Source: Pseudomonas vancouverensis
GTDB taxonomy: Bacteria > Pseudomonadota > Gammaproteobacteria > Pseudomonadales > Pseudomonadaceae
Assembly (NCBI RefSeq): GCF_004348895.1
Contig: NZ_RRZK01000024.1
Location: 79,164-143,163, forward strand
Direction: 5' to 3'
DNA length: 64,000 bases
Part shown: positions 32,692-42,066 of the stretch, piece by piece
How positions within the stretch are numbered: position 1 is the first letter of the stretch
How the letters are laid out: the number at the start of each line of letters is the position of its first letter
Program-made: the position numbers and the translations under genes
Notes under the pieces: model-generated
The model's database searches: none
Told to the model about the DNA's origin: nothing
What the model saw: only the letters and a program-made list of their open reading frames with translations

Positions 32692-34051
32692 GGCCCTGAC
32701 ACTGAGTGAACTGACCGGCGCACTGAATGCGCGTCTGGTGTCGAACGATGCTTCTTTCGACGGCGTCAGCATCGACAGCCGGGCGATCAAGCCGGGACAA
32801 CTGTTTATTGCCTTGACCGGCCCGCGTTTCGACGGCCATGACTACCTCAATGACGTCGCCACCAAGGGGGCCGTCGCTGCCCTGGTCGAGCGCGAAGTCG
32901 CCGACAGCACGCTGCCTCAATTGCTGGTGAAGGATACTCGTCAGGCCCTGGGTCAGTTGGGTGCGTTGAACCGTGCTGCATTCACCCAGCAGGTCGCCGC
33001 CGTGACCGGTTCCAGCGGCAAGACCACGGTCAAGGAAATGCTCGCCAGCATCCTGCGCACGCGCGGTCCGGTGCTGGCCACCCGTGGCAACCTGAACAAC
33101 GACCTCGGCGTGCCGCTGACCCTGCTCGAATTGGCGCCGGAACATACCGCCGCCGTGATCGAACTGGGTGCCTCGCGCCTGGGCGAAATCGCCTACACCG
33201 TCGGCATGACCAAACCCCATGTGGCCATCCTCAACAACGCCGGGACCGCCCACGTTGGCGAGTTCGGCGGTCCGGAAAAAATCGTCGAGGCCAAGGGCGA
33301 GATCATCGAAGGGCTGGACGCTGATGGCGTCGCCGTTCTCAATCTCGACGACAAGGCGTTCGGTATCTGGAAGAACCGTGCGGCCGGTCGCAAGGTGTTG
33401 TCGTTCGCCTTGAGCAACCTCAGCGCTGATTTCTACGCCAGCGATCTGGATCGCGATGCCCGTGGCTGCCCGTCATTCAACCTGCACACCCCTGAAGGTG
33501 TGGAGCGTGTGCAGTTGAACCTGCTTGGCACCCATAACGTCGCCAATGCAATGGCCGCCGCGGCCGCTGCCCATGCCCTGGGCGTGTCGCTGTTCGGCAT
33601 CGCCACCGGTCTCGGCGCGGTACAGCCGGTCAAGGGCCGTACCGTTGCGCAACTGGCCACCAATGGCATGCGCGTCATCGATGACACTTACAACGCGAAC
33701 CCCACCTCCATGTGCGCTGCCGTTGATATACTGGCGGGCTTTTCCGGTCGCACCGTCCTGGTGCTCGGGGATATCGGCGAGTTGGGCGATTGGGCGGAGC
33801 AAGGGCACCGCGACGTGGGCGCTTACGCCCGGGGCAAGGTTTCTGCGCTCTACGCCGTTGGGCCGATGATGGTTCACGCCGTAAACGCTTTCGGTCCACA
33901 GGCTTTGCACTTCAGCACACAGGCTGAACTGATCAAGGCCCTGGACGCCGAGCAAGACACAAACACCACCATTTTGATCAAGGGCTCGCGCAGCGCTGCG
34001 ATGGAAAACGTCGTTGCCGCTTTGTGCGGGTCCAGTCTGGAGAAACATTAA
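32684..34051 (+). CDS. murF: UDP-MurNAc-tripeptide--D-Ala-D-Ala ligase MurF
   Basis: 455 residues. Mur ligase with ATP site VTGSSGKTTVKEML, central NAMAAAAAAHALG and C-terminal IDDTYNANPTSM. Adds D-Ala-D-Ala to complete the pentapeptide. One-base overlap with mraY. Confidence 0.97.
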   Translation: MLKALTLSELTGALNARLVSNDASFDGVSIDSRAIKPGQLFIALTGPRFDGHDYLNDVATKGAVAALVEREVADSTLPQLLVKDTRQALGQLGALNRAAFTQQVAAVTGSSGKTTVKEMLASILRTRGPVLATRGNLNNDLGVPLTLLELAPEHTAAVIELGASRLGEIAYTVGMTKPHVAILNNAGTAHVGEFGGPEKIVEAKGEIIEGLDADGVAVLNLDDKAFGIWKNRAAGRKVLSFALSNLSADFYASDLDRDARGCPSFNLHTPEGVERVQLNLLGTHNVANAMAAAAAAHALGVSLFGIATGLGAVQPVKGRTVAQLATNGMRVIDDTYNANPTSMCAAVDILAGFSGRTVLVLGDIGELGDWAEQGHRDVGAYARGKVSALYAVGPMMVHAVNAFGPQALHFSTQAELIKALDAEQDTNTTILIKGSRSAAMENVVAALCGSSLEKH

Positions 34052-35133
34052 TGCTGCTGCTGCTAGCGGAGTATCTGCAACAGTTCTACAAAGGCTTCGC
34101 GGTCTTCCAGTACCTGACCCTGCGCGGGATTCTCGGTGTACTGACCGCGTTGGTTTTGTCGCTGTGCTATGGCCCGTGGATGATCCGCACTTTGCAGAAC
34201 CGTCAGATCGGTCAATCCGTTCGCAACGATGGTCCGCAATCTCACCTGTCCAAGTCGGGTACGCCGACCATGGGCGGCGCCCTGATTCTGTCCTCCATCG
34301 GTGTCAGCACCCTGCTGTGGGCTGACCTGAGCAACCGTTATGTCTGGGTCGTGCTGTTGGTGACCCTGCTGTTCGGCGCCATCGGCTGGGTCGACGACTA
34401 CCGCAAAGTCATCGAGAAGAACTCCCGCGGCTTGCCCAGCCGCTGGAAGTATTTCTGGCAGTCGGTGTTCGGCCTCGGCGCGGCCATCTTCCTTTATATG
34501 ACCGCCACGACGCCGGTGGAAACCACCCTGATTCTGCCGATGCTCAAGGACTACAGCATTCCGCTGGGCGCCGGGTTCATTGTGCTGACCTATTTCGTGA
34601 TTGTCGGCTCGAGCAACGCGGTCAACCTGACCGACGGCCTCGACGGTCTCGCCATCATGCCAACCGTAATGGTCGGTGGTGGCCTGGGGATCTTCTGCTA
34701 TTTGTCGGGTAACGTGAAGTTCGCCGAATACCTGCTGATTCCGTATGTACCGGGTGCGGGCGAACTGATCGTGTTCTGCGGCGCACTGATCGGCGCGGGC
34801 CTCGGCTTTCTCTGGTTCAACACCTATCCGGCCCAGGTTTTCATGGGTGACGTTGGCGCACTGGCGCTGGGCGCAGCGCTGGGCACCATCGCGGTGATCG
34901 TTCGTCAGGAAATCGTCCTGTTCATCATGGGCGGTGTGTTCGTGATGGAAACCCTGTCAGTCGTCATTCAGGTTGCTTCCTTCAAGCTGACCGGTCGCCG
35001 TGTGTTCCGCATGGCACCGATTCACCACCACTTTGAACTCAAGGGCTGGCCCGAGCCGCGCGTGATCGTCCGTTTCTGGATCATCACCGTGATTCTCGTG
35101 CTGATCGGCCTTGCCACCCTGAAGCTGAGGTAG
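34051..35133 (+). CDS. mraY: Phospho-MurNAc-pentapeptide transferase MraY
   Basis: 360 residues from the ATG at 34051. About ten membrane helices with catalytic loops GWVDDYRKV, NLTDGLDGLA and the C-terminal HHHFELKGWPEPRVIVRFW. Makes lipid I at the inner membrane. murD follows after 5 bp. Confidence 0.97.
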   Translation: MLLLLAEYLQQFYKGFAVFQYLTLRGILGVLTALVLSLCYGPWMIRTLQNRQIGQSVRNDGPQSHLSKSGTPTMGGALILSSIGVSTLLWADLSNRYVWVVLLVTLLFGAIGWVDDYRKVIEKNSRGLPSRWKYFWQSVFGLGAAIFLYMTATTPVETTLILPMLKDYSIPLGAGFIVLTYFVIVGSSNAVNLTDGLDGLAIMPTVMVGGGLGIFCYLSGNVKFAEYLLIPYVPGAGELIVFCGALIGAGLGFLWFNTYPAQVFMGDVGALALGAALGTIAVIVRQEIVLFIMGGVFVMETLSVVIQVASFKLTGRRVFRMAPIHHHFELKGWPEPRVIVRFWIITVILVLIGLATLKLR

Positions 35134-35138
35134 AACGA

Positions 35139-36485
35139 GTGTCTCTGATCGCTTCTGACCACTTCCGCATCGTTGTCGGCCTCGGCAAGAGCGGCATGTC
35201 CCTGGTTCGCTTCCTGGCGAACCGGGGCGTGGCGTTTGCGGTGGCCGATACGCGGGAAAATCCACCGGAACTGGCCACGCTCAAGCGTGACTATCCGCAG
35301 GTGGAAGTGCGTTGTGGCGAGCTGGACGTCGAATTCCTGTGCCGTGCCGACGAGCTCTACGTGAGCCCCGGCCTGGCCCTGGCGACCCCGGCCCTGCAGG
35401 CTGCCGCCGCCCGTGGCGTGAAATTGTCCGGCGACATCGAGCTGTTCGCGCGTAACGCGAAGGCACCGATCGTCGCCATCAGCGGTTCCAACGCGAAAAG
35501 CACCGTGACCACGCTGGTCGGCGAGATGGCGGCCGCGGCGGGCAAGCGTGTCGCTGTCGGCGGCAACCTTGGCACCCCGGCGCTCGACCTGCTCAACGAC
35601 GATGTCGAGCTGTACGTGATGGAGCTGTCGAGCTTCCAGCTGGAAACCACTGATCAGCTCAATGCCGAAGTGGCGACCGTGCTCAACATCAGCGAAGACC
35701 ACATGGACCGCTACAGCGGCCTGCCGGCCTATCACCTGGCCAAGCACCGGATCTTCCGCGGCGCCCGCCAGTTCGTGGTCAACCGTCAGGACGCCCTGAG
35801 CCGTCCGTTGATGGGCGAGGGCCAGCCATGCTGGACCTTCGGCTTGAGCAAACCCGATTTCAAGGCATTCGGCATTCGCGAAGAAAACGGCGAGAAATAC
35901 CTGGCCTTCGAATTCGACAACCTGATGCCCGTGCGCGAATTGAAGATTCGTGGCGCACACAACCAGTCCAACGCGCTGGCGGCCCTAGCCCTGGGCCACG
36001 CGGTTGGCCTGCCATTTGATGCCATGCTCTCGAGCCTGCGCACCTTTGCCGGCCTCGAACATCGCTGCCAATGGGTTCGCGACCTTGATGGCGTGGGCTA
36101 CTACAACGACTCCAAAGCCACCAATGTCGGCGCCGCACTGGCCGCCATCGAAGGCCTGGGCGCGGACATCGACGGCAAGGTCGTGCTGATCGCCGGTGGC
36201 GACGGCAAAGGCGCCGACTTCAAAGACTTGAAAGGTCCGGTCGCGGCCAACTGCCGTGCCGTGATCCTGATGGGCCGCGACTCCGTCCAGATCGGCGCAG
36301 CCATTGGCGACGCTGTGCCCTTGATCCGTGCAAGCTCTTTGGTCGAGGCCGTGGCGAAGTGCCGTGCTGCGGCTCAGCCAGGCGACGTGGTGCTGCTGTC
36401 GCCGGCCTGCGCCAGTTTCGACATGTTCAAGAACTATGAAGACCGTGGTCACCAGTTCGTCCAAGCCGTGGAGGAACTGGCATGA
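35139..36485 (+). CDS. murD: UDP-MurNAc-L-Ala--D-Glu ligase MurD
   Basis: 448 residues, GTG start. Mur ligase architecture with ISGSNAKSTVTTL as the ATP site, ISEDHMDRYSGL and YNDSKATNVGAAL. The P-loop reads GSNAKST rather than the common GTNGKST; this variant is familiar from pseudomonads. Adds D-Glu to UDP-MurNAc-L-Ala. Four-base overlap with ftsW. Confidence 0.97.
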   Translation: MSLIASDHFRIVVGLGKSGMSLVRFLANRGVAFAVADTRENPPELATLKRDYPQVEVRCGELDVEFLCRADELYVSPGLALATPALQAAAARGVKLSGDIELFARNAKAPIVAISGSNAKSTVTTLVGEMAAAAGKRVAVGGNLGTPALDLLNDDVELYVMELSSFQLETTDQLNAEVATVLNISEDHMDRYSGLPAYHLAKHRIFRGARQFVVNRQDALSRPLMGEGQPCWTFGLSKPDFKAFGIREENGEKYLAFEFDNLMPVRELKIRGAHNQSNALAALALGHAVGLPFDAMLSSLRTFAGLEHRCQWVRDLDGVGYYNDSKATNVGAALAAIEGLGADIDGKVVLIAGGDGKGADFKDLKGPVAANCRAVILMGRDSVQIGAAIGDAVPLIRASSLVEAVAKCRAAAQPGDVVLLSPACASFDMFKNYEDRGHQFVQAVEELA

Positions 36486-37699
36486 GCCTGAGAAACATCA
36501 TCAAGCCCTATCCGTCGCCGCTGATTACCGGGCGCGGCATCGACCTCGACTTCCCGATGCTTGCCGGCTGCCTGGCGTTACTCGGCCTGGGCCTGATCAT
36601 GATTGCCTCGGCGTCAACCGAAGTCGCGGCGGCGCAGTCGGGCAGTGCCCTGTACTACATGATTCGTCACCTCGTCTATGTGGCGCTGGGCCTGGGCGCC
36701 TGCATCGTCACCATGATGATCCCGATCGCCACCTGGCAGCGCCTGGGCTGGATGATGCTGATCGGCGCCTTCGGCTTGCTGGTGATGGTGATCATTCCGG
36801 GCATCGGCCGTGAAGTGAACGGTTCGATGCGCTGGATCGGTTTCAGCTTCTTCAACGTTCAGCCTTCCGAAATTGCCAAGGTGTTCGTGGTGATCTACCT
36901 CGCCGGTTATCTGGTGCGTCGCCAGAAAGAAGTGCGTGAAAGCTGGATGGGCTTCTTCAAGCCGTTCATCGTACTGTTGCCGATGGCCGGGCTGTTGCTG
37001 ATGGAGCCGGACTTCGGTGCCACCGTCGTGATGATGGGCGCCGCGGCCGCAATGCTGTTCCTCGGTGGCGTCGGCTTGTTCCGCTTCTCGCTGATGGTGG
37101 TGCTGGCGGTCGCGGCCGTGGTGCTGCTGATTCAGATGCAGCCCTATCGAATGGCGCGTCTGACCAACTTCGCCGACCCGTGGGCCGACCAGTTCGGTGC
37201 CGGTTACCAGTTGTCCCAGGCCTTGATCGCCTTCGGTCGTGGCGAATGGCTGGGCGTCGGCCTGGGCAACAGCGTGCAGAAGCAGTTCTACCTGCCGGAA
37301 GCTCACACCGACTTCGTGTTCTCGGTACTGGCTGAAGAGCTGGGTGCCGTGGGATCGCTGTGCACCGTGGCGCTGTTCGTCTTCGTCTGTATTCGCGGCA
37401 TGTACATCGGCTTGTGGGCCGAGAAGGCCAAGCAGTTCTTTGCTGCCTATGTAGCCTACGGCCTGTCGTTCCTGTGGATCGGTCAGTTCCTGATCAACAT
37501 CGGGGTGAACGTCGGCCTGCTGCCAACCAAGGGTTTGACCCTGCCATTCCTCAGTTACGGGGGCAGTTCGTTGGTGATCTGTTGCGCCTGTCTCGGCTTG
37601 CTGCTGCGTATCGAGTGGGAGAGTCGTACCCACCTCGGCAGCGAAGAGATGGAGTTCCATGAAAGCGACTTCGCCGAGGAGCCGAAACATGGGCGCTAA
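36482..37699 (+). CDS. ftsW: Septal peptidoglycan polymerase FtsW (SEDS)
   Basis: 405 residues, about ten membrane helices. SEDS signatures include NGSMRWIGFSFFNVQPSEIAK (in part), GLLLMEPDFGATVV and LGVGLGNSVQKQFYLPEAHT, and the C-terminal LPFLSYGGSSL. Polymerises glycan strands with FtsI. Its end overlaps the murG start by 11 bases. Confidence 0.96.
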   Translation: MSLRNIIKPYPSPLITGRGIDLDFPMLAGCLALLGLGLIMIASASTEVAAAQSGSALYYMIRHLVYVALGLGACIVTMMIPIATWQRLGWMMLIGAFGLLVMVIIPGIGREVNGSMRWIGFSFFNVQPSEIAKVFVVIYLAGYLVRRQKEVRESWMGFFKPFIVLLPMAGLLLMEPDFGATVVMMGAAAAMLFLGGVGLFRFSLMVVLAVAAVVLLIQMQPYRMARLTNFADPWADQFGAGYQLSQALIAFGRGEWLGVGLGNSVQKQFYLPEAHTDFVFSVLAEELGAVGSLCTVALFVFVCIRGMYIGLWAEKAKQFFAAYVAYGLSFLWIGQFLINIGVNVGLLPTKGLTLPFLSYGGSSLVICCACLGLLLRIEWESRTHLGSEEMEFHESDFAEEPKHGR

Positions 37700-38759
37700 C
37701 GTTGTGATCATGGCGGGCGGCACCGGTGGCCATGTGTTCCCGGCACTGTCCTGTGCCCGCGAATTCCAGGCACGCGGTTACACCGTGCACTGGCTGGGTA
37801 CGCCGCGCGGCATCGAGAACGAGCTGGTGCCGGCAGCCGGTATCGAGTTGCACCGGATCAACGCCAGCGGCTTGCGCGGCAAGGGCAAGCTGTCCCTGCT
37901 CAAGGCACCGCTGATGTTGCTCAAGTCGGTCTGGCAGGCACGGGCGATCATTCGTCGTCTGCAACCGGTCTGCGTGGTGGGTTTTGGCGGTTTCGTGACT
38001 GGCCCTGGAGGTGTTGCCGCCAAACTGTGCGGCGTGCCGGTGATCGTTCACGAACAGAACGCCGTAGCCGGTACCGCCAATCGGTTGCTGGTGCCATTGG
38101 CCGCCCGAGTCTGTGAAGCGTTCCCCGACACCTTTACGCTGTCGGGCAGCCGTCGGACCACCGGTAACCCGGTGCGCACCGAGCTGTTCCTGCAGACACC
38201 GCGACCAGCTTTGGTCGGTCGCAAGGCACGTTTGCTGATCCTGGGCGGAAGCCTGGGCGCAGAACCGTTGAACAAGTTGCTGCCTGAAGCCCTGTCGCAA
38301 GTCGCCGTCGACCTGCGCCCGGAAGTGTTCCATCAGGCCGGCAAAAATCACGATGAAGTGACTGCCGAGCGCTATCGCGCCGCTGGCGTCGAAGCGCAGG
38401 TGCAGCCCTTCATCAAAGACATGGCCCAAGCCTATGGCTGGGCCGACCTGGTGGTCTGTCGCGCAGGCGCGCTGACCGTCAGTGAACTGGCCGCCGCCGG
38501 TCTGCCCTCGATGCTGGTGCCATTGCCGCACGCCATCGACGATCACCAGACCCGCAACGCCGAATATTTGGCCCGTGAAGGCGCAGCCTTCCTGATGCCG
38601 CAAAGAACGACTGGTGCAGCGGATCTTGCCGCTCGCCTGACAGAGGTCCTGATGCAACCACAACGACTCAACGAGATGGCCACTGCGGCCCGCCGCCTGG
38701 CCAAACCTGATGCCACCCGCAACGTAGTCGACAGCTGCCTGGAGGTGGCCCATGGTTGA
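37689..38759 (+). CDS. murG: UDP-GlcNAc transferase MurG
   Basis: 356 residues from the ATG at 37689, preceded by GAGGAG inside ftsW. GT-B fold with GGTGGHVFPAL, HEQNAVAGTANRLL and CRAGALTVSELAAAGLPS. Converts lipid I to lipid II on the inner face of the membrane. Overlaps murC by eight bases. Confidence 0.97.
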   Translation: MGANVVIMAGGTGGHVFPALSCAREFQARGYTVHWLGTPRGIENELVPAAGIELHRINASGLRGKGKLSLLKAPLMLLKSVWQARAIIRRLQPVCVVGFGGFVTGPGGVAAKLCGVPVIVHEQNAVAGTANRLLVPLAARVCEAFPDTFTLSGSRRTTGNPVRTELFLQTPRPALVGRKARLLILGGSLGAEPLNKLLPEALSQVAVDLRPEVFHQAGKNHDEVTAERYRAAGVEAQVQPFIKDMAQAYGWADLVVCRAGALTVSELAAAGLPSMLVPLPHAIDDHQTRNAEYLAREGAAFLMPQRTTGAADLAARLTEVLMQPQRLNEMATAARRLAKPDATRNVVDSCLEVAHG

Positions 38760-40212
38760 GAATCAGAAAGCCATGCCACAGCCGGAAATGCGCCGTATCC
38801 GTCATATCCACTTCGTCGGTATCGGTGGCGTGGGCATGTGCGGGATCGCCGAAGTGTTGCTGAACCTGGGCTATGCCGTCTCGGGTTCCGACCTCAAGGC
38901 TTCGCCTGTCACCGAGCGCCTGGAATCTTTCGGTGCGCAGATTTTCATCGGCCACCGTGCCGAAAACGCCGCAGCCGCCGATGTGCTGGTGGTGTCGAGC
39001 GCCGTGAACACGTCGAACCCGGAAGTTGCTACCGCGCTGGAGCGCCGGATCCCGGTGGTGCCGCGTGCAGAGATGCTGGCCGAGCTGATGCGCTATCGCC
39101 ACGGCATCGCCGTTGCCGGTACCCACGGCAAAACCACCACCACCAGCCTGATTGCCTCGGTGTTCGCGGCCGGTGGCCTGGATCCGACATTCGTCATCGG
39201 TGGCCGACTGAACGCTGCGGGCACCAATGCCCAGCTTGGTACCAGCCGCTACCTGATCGCCGAAGCCGATGAAAGCGATGCCAGCTTCCTGCACCTGCAA
39301 CCGCTGGTGGCCGTGGTCACCAATATCGACGCCGACCACATGGCGACCTACGACGGTGACTTCAACAAGCTGAAGAAAACCTTCGTCGAGTTCCTCCACA
39401 ACCTGCCGTTCTACGGTTTGGCGGTGGTGTGCCTGGACGATCCGGTGGTCCGTGAAATCCTGCCGCTGGTCAAGCGTCCGACCGTGACCTACGGTTTTGG
39501 CGACGATTGCGACGTGCGCGCCATCAATGTACGCCAGCAAGGCATGCAGACCTTCTTCACTGTGCTGCGTCCTGATCGCGAGCCACTGGATGTTTCGGTG
39601 AACATGCCGGGCAACCATAACGTACTCAATGCACTGGCAACCATTTGCATCGCTACCGACGAAGGCGTCAGCGACGAAGCCATCGTTCAGGGCCTGTCCG
39701 GGTTCCAGGGTGTCGGCCGACGCTTCCAGGTCTACGGCGAGCTGCCGGTGGATGGCGGCAACGTCATGCTGGTCGACGACTACGGCCACCACCCGACCGA
39801 AGTCGCGGCGGTGATCAAGGCCGTGCGCGGTGGCTGGCCGGAGCGCCGTCTGGTGATGGTGTATCAGCCGCACCGTTACAGCCGCACCCGTGACCTGTAC
39901 GACGACTTCGTCAATGTCCTGGCCGATGCCAACGTGCTGCTGTTGATGGAAGTCTACCCGGCCGGTGAAGAGCCGATCCCGGGCGCCGACAGCCGCAAGC
40001 TGTGCAACAGCATCCGTCAGCGCGGTCAGCTCGATCCGATCTACATCGAACGCGGTGTCGACCTCGCGCCAGTGGTCAAGCCTCTGCTGCGTGCCGGCGA
40101 CATCCTGCTGTGCCAGGGTGCCGGTGATATCGGCGGTCTCGCACCGAAACTGTTGAAAAGCGAGTTGTTCGCCGGTGCCGTCGCTGCGCCGGAGAAGGGG
40201 AAGTTGAAATGA
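38752..40212 (+). CDS. murC: UDP-MurNAc--L-Ala ligase MurC
   Basis: 486 residues. HFVGIGGVGMCGIAEVL at the N-terminus, ATP site GTHGKTTTTSL, then DDYGHHPTEVAA and YQPHRYSRTRDL. Starts the peptide stem by adding L-Ala to UDP-MurNAc. Four-base overlap with ddl. Confidence 0.97.
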   Translation: MVENQKAMPQPEMRRIRHIHFVGIGGVGMCGIAEVLLNLGYAVSGSDLKASPVTERLESFGAQIFIGHRAENAAAADVLVVSSAVNTSNPEVATALERRIPVVPRAEMLAELMRYRHGIAVAGTHGKTTTTSLIASVFAAGGLDPTFVIGGRLNAAGTNAQLGTSRYLIAEADESDASFLHLQPLVAVVTNIDADHMATYDGDFNKLKKTFVEFLHNLPFYGLAVVCLDDPVVREILPLVKRPTVTYGFGDDCDVRAINVRQQGMQTFFTVLRPDREPLDVSVNMPGNHNVLNALATICIATDEGVSDEAIVQGLSGFQGVGRRFQVYGELPVDGGNVMLVDDYGHHPTEVAAVIKAVRGGWPERRLVMVYQPHRYSRTRDLYDDFVNVLADANVLLLMEVYPAGEEPIPGADSRKLCNSIRQRGQLDPIYIERGVDLAPVVKPLLRAGDILLCQGAGDIGGLAPKLLKSELFAGAVAAPEKGKLK

Positions 40213-41177
40213 CTGCTGCCTACGCCAACCTCGTCTCCACGATCGCGCCGAAAGACTTCGGCCGCGTTGCCGTGCTGTTCGGCGGCAAGAGTGCCGAGCG
40301 CGAGGTTTCCCTGAAATCGGGCAACGCTGTCCTCGATGCGTTGCAAAGCGCCGGTGTCGACGCGTTCGGCCTCGATGTGGGCGATGACCTGCTGCAGCGT
40401 CTGCTCAACGAAAAGATCGACCGTGCCTTCATCATCCTCCACGGTCGTGGCGGTGAAGACGGCAGCATGCAGGGCCTGCTCGAATGCCTGGGCATTCCGT
40501 ACACCGGCAGTGGCATCCTCGCCTCGGCCCTGGCCATGGACAAACTGCGCACCAAACAGGTCTGGCACAGCCTGGGCATTCCGACGCCACGTCACGCGGT
40601 ACTGACCAGCGAGGCCGACTGTATTTCTGCGGCTGCGGAACTGGGCTTCCCTTTGATCGTCAAACCGGCCCATGAAGGTTCAAGTATCGGTATGGCCAAA
40701 GTGACTTCCGCGCCCGAATTGATCGACGCCTGGAAAGCGGCCAGTACCTACGATTCGCAAGTGTTGGTCGAGCAATGGATTCAAGGTCCGGAGTTCACCA
40801 TCGCCACCCTGCGTGACCAGGTGTTGCCTCCGATTGCCCTGGGCACGACGCACAGCTTCTACGACTACGACGCCAAGTACATCGCCAACGATACCCAGTA
40901 CCGCATTCCGTGCGGGCTGGACAGCGTCAAGGAAAAAGAACTCATGGACCTCACGGCGAAAGCCTGTGAAGCCTTGGGTATTGCCGGTTGGGGCAGGGCA
41001 GACGTGATGCAGGACGCCGAAGGGCAGTTCTGGTTCCTGGAAGTCAACACTGCACCGGGCATGACCGACCACAGCCTGGTGCCGATGGCGGCCCGTGCTG
41101 CCGGTCTGGATTTCCAGCAACTGGTTCTGGCCATTCTGGCCGCCAGCGTTGCCGGACACGCAGAGCCAAGAGGTTAA
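40209..41177 (+). CDS. ddl: D-alanine--D-alanine ligase
   Basis: 322 residues, ATP-grasp fold. HGRGGEDGSMQGLLECLGIP, PAHEGSSIGM and the C-terminal EVNTAPGMTDHSLVPMAA are diagnostic. Makes the D-Ala-D-Ala used by MurF. It is the DdlB-type copy located in the dcw cluster; four bases separate it from ftsQ. Confidence 0.97.
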   Translation: MTAAYANLVSTIAPKDFGRVAVLFGGKSAEREVSLKSGNAVLDALQSAGVDAFGLDVGDDLLQRLLNEKIDRAFIILHGRGGEDGSMQGLLECLGIPYTGSGILASALAMDKLRTKQVWHSLGIPTPRHAVLTSEADCISAAAELGFPLIVKPAHEGSSIGMAKVTSAPELIDAWKAASTYDSQVLVEQWIQGPEFTIATLRDQVLPPIALGTTHSFYDYDAKYIANDTQYRIPCGLDSVKEKELMDLTAKACEALGIAGWGRADVMQDAEGQFWFLEVNTAPGMTDHSLVPMAARAAGLDFQQLVLAILAASVAGHAEPRG

Positions 41178-41181
41178 GACC

Positions 41182-42051
41182 ATGCAAGGCGCTCAGCTCA
41201 GACATCAGCCACCCGCATCGCCCGGCCGCAAGCCGGTGCCGCGGGGTGCCAGCCGAATGGTGGCCAAAGAGCCGATGTCCGTGCGCCTGCCCAAAGCCAA
41301 CTTCGGCTTTCTCAAGGCCTTGTTCTGGCCAGTGTTGCTGGTGGTGCTGGGATTCGGCACCTATGAAGGCGCGACGCGTTTGCTGCCGTATGCCGATCGC
41401 CCGATCACCAAGATCAACGTGCAGGGCGACCTGAGCTACATCAGCCAGCAAGCGGTTCAGCAGCGAATCGCCCCGTACGTGGCGTCGAGCTTCTTCACCA
41501 TCGACCTGGCGGGCATGCGCACCGAGCTGGAACAGATGCCATGGATTGCCCACGCCGAAGTGCGGCGGGTCTGGCCGGATCAAGTGGTGATCCGTCTCGA
41601 AGAGCAACTGCCCGTGGCCCGTTGGGGTGACGAGTCGTTGCTGAACAACCAGGGCCAGGCGTTTACGCCCAAGGAACTGGCGAACTACGAACACCTGCCA
41701 CAGCTGTTCGGCCCACAGCGGGCTCAGCAGCAGGTGATGCAGCAATACCAGGTGCTCAGTCAGATGCTCCGGCCTCTGGGCTTCTCGATTGCACGCCTGG
41801 AGTTGCGCGAACGCGGCAGCTGGTTCCTTACCACCGGCCCCGGCAGTGCCGGCCCGGGGATCGAACTGCTGTTGGGACGCGGCAACCTCGTGGAAAAGAT
41901 GCGCCGCTTCATCGCCATCTATGACAAGACGCTCAAAGAACAGATTACGAACATTGCGCGCATCGATCTGCGCTACGCCAACGGCCTCGCTGTTGGCTGG
42001 CGGGAACCTGTAGCGCCTACGACAGCCCAACCCGCTGTCGCAAAGAATTAA
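41182..42051 (+). CDS. ftsQ: Cell division protein FtsQ
   Basis: 289 residues from the ATG at 41182; the frame runs further upstream inside ddl. Basic cytoplasmic N-terminus, one membrane helix (FLKALFWPVLLVVLGFGTYE), then POTRA (KINVQGDLSYISQQAV) and FtsQ beta domains (WPDQVVIRLEEQLPVARWG). Hub of the FtsQLB complex. ftsA follows after 15 bp. Confidence 0.95.
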   Translation: MQGAQLRHQPPASPGRKPVPRGASRMVAKEPMSVRLPKANFGFLKALFWPVLLVVLGFGTYEGATRLLPYADRPITKINVQGDLSYISQQAVQQRIAPYVASSFFTIDLAGMRTELEQMPWIAHAEVRRVWPDQVVIRLEEQLPVARWGDESLLNNQGQAFTPKELANYEHLPQLFGPQRAQQQVMQQYQVLSQMLRPLGFSIARLELRERGSWFLTTGPGSAGPGIELLLGRGNLVEKMRRFIAIYDKTLKEQITNIARIDLRYANGLAVGWREPVAPTTAQPAVAKN

Positions 42052-42066
42052 GAGAGGCAGGACCCC

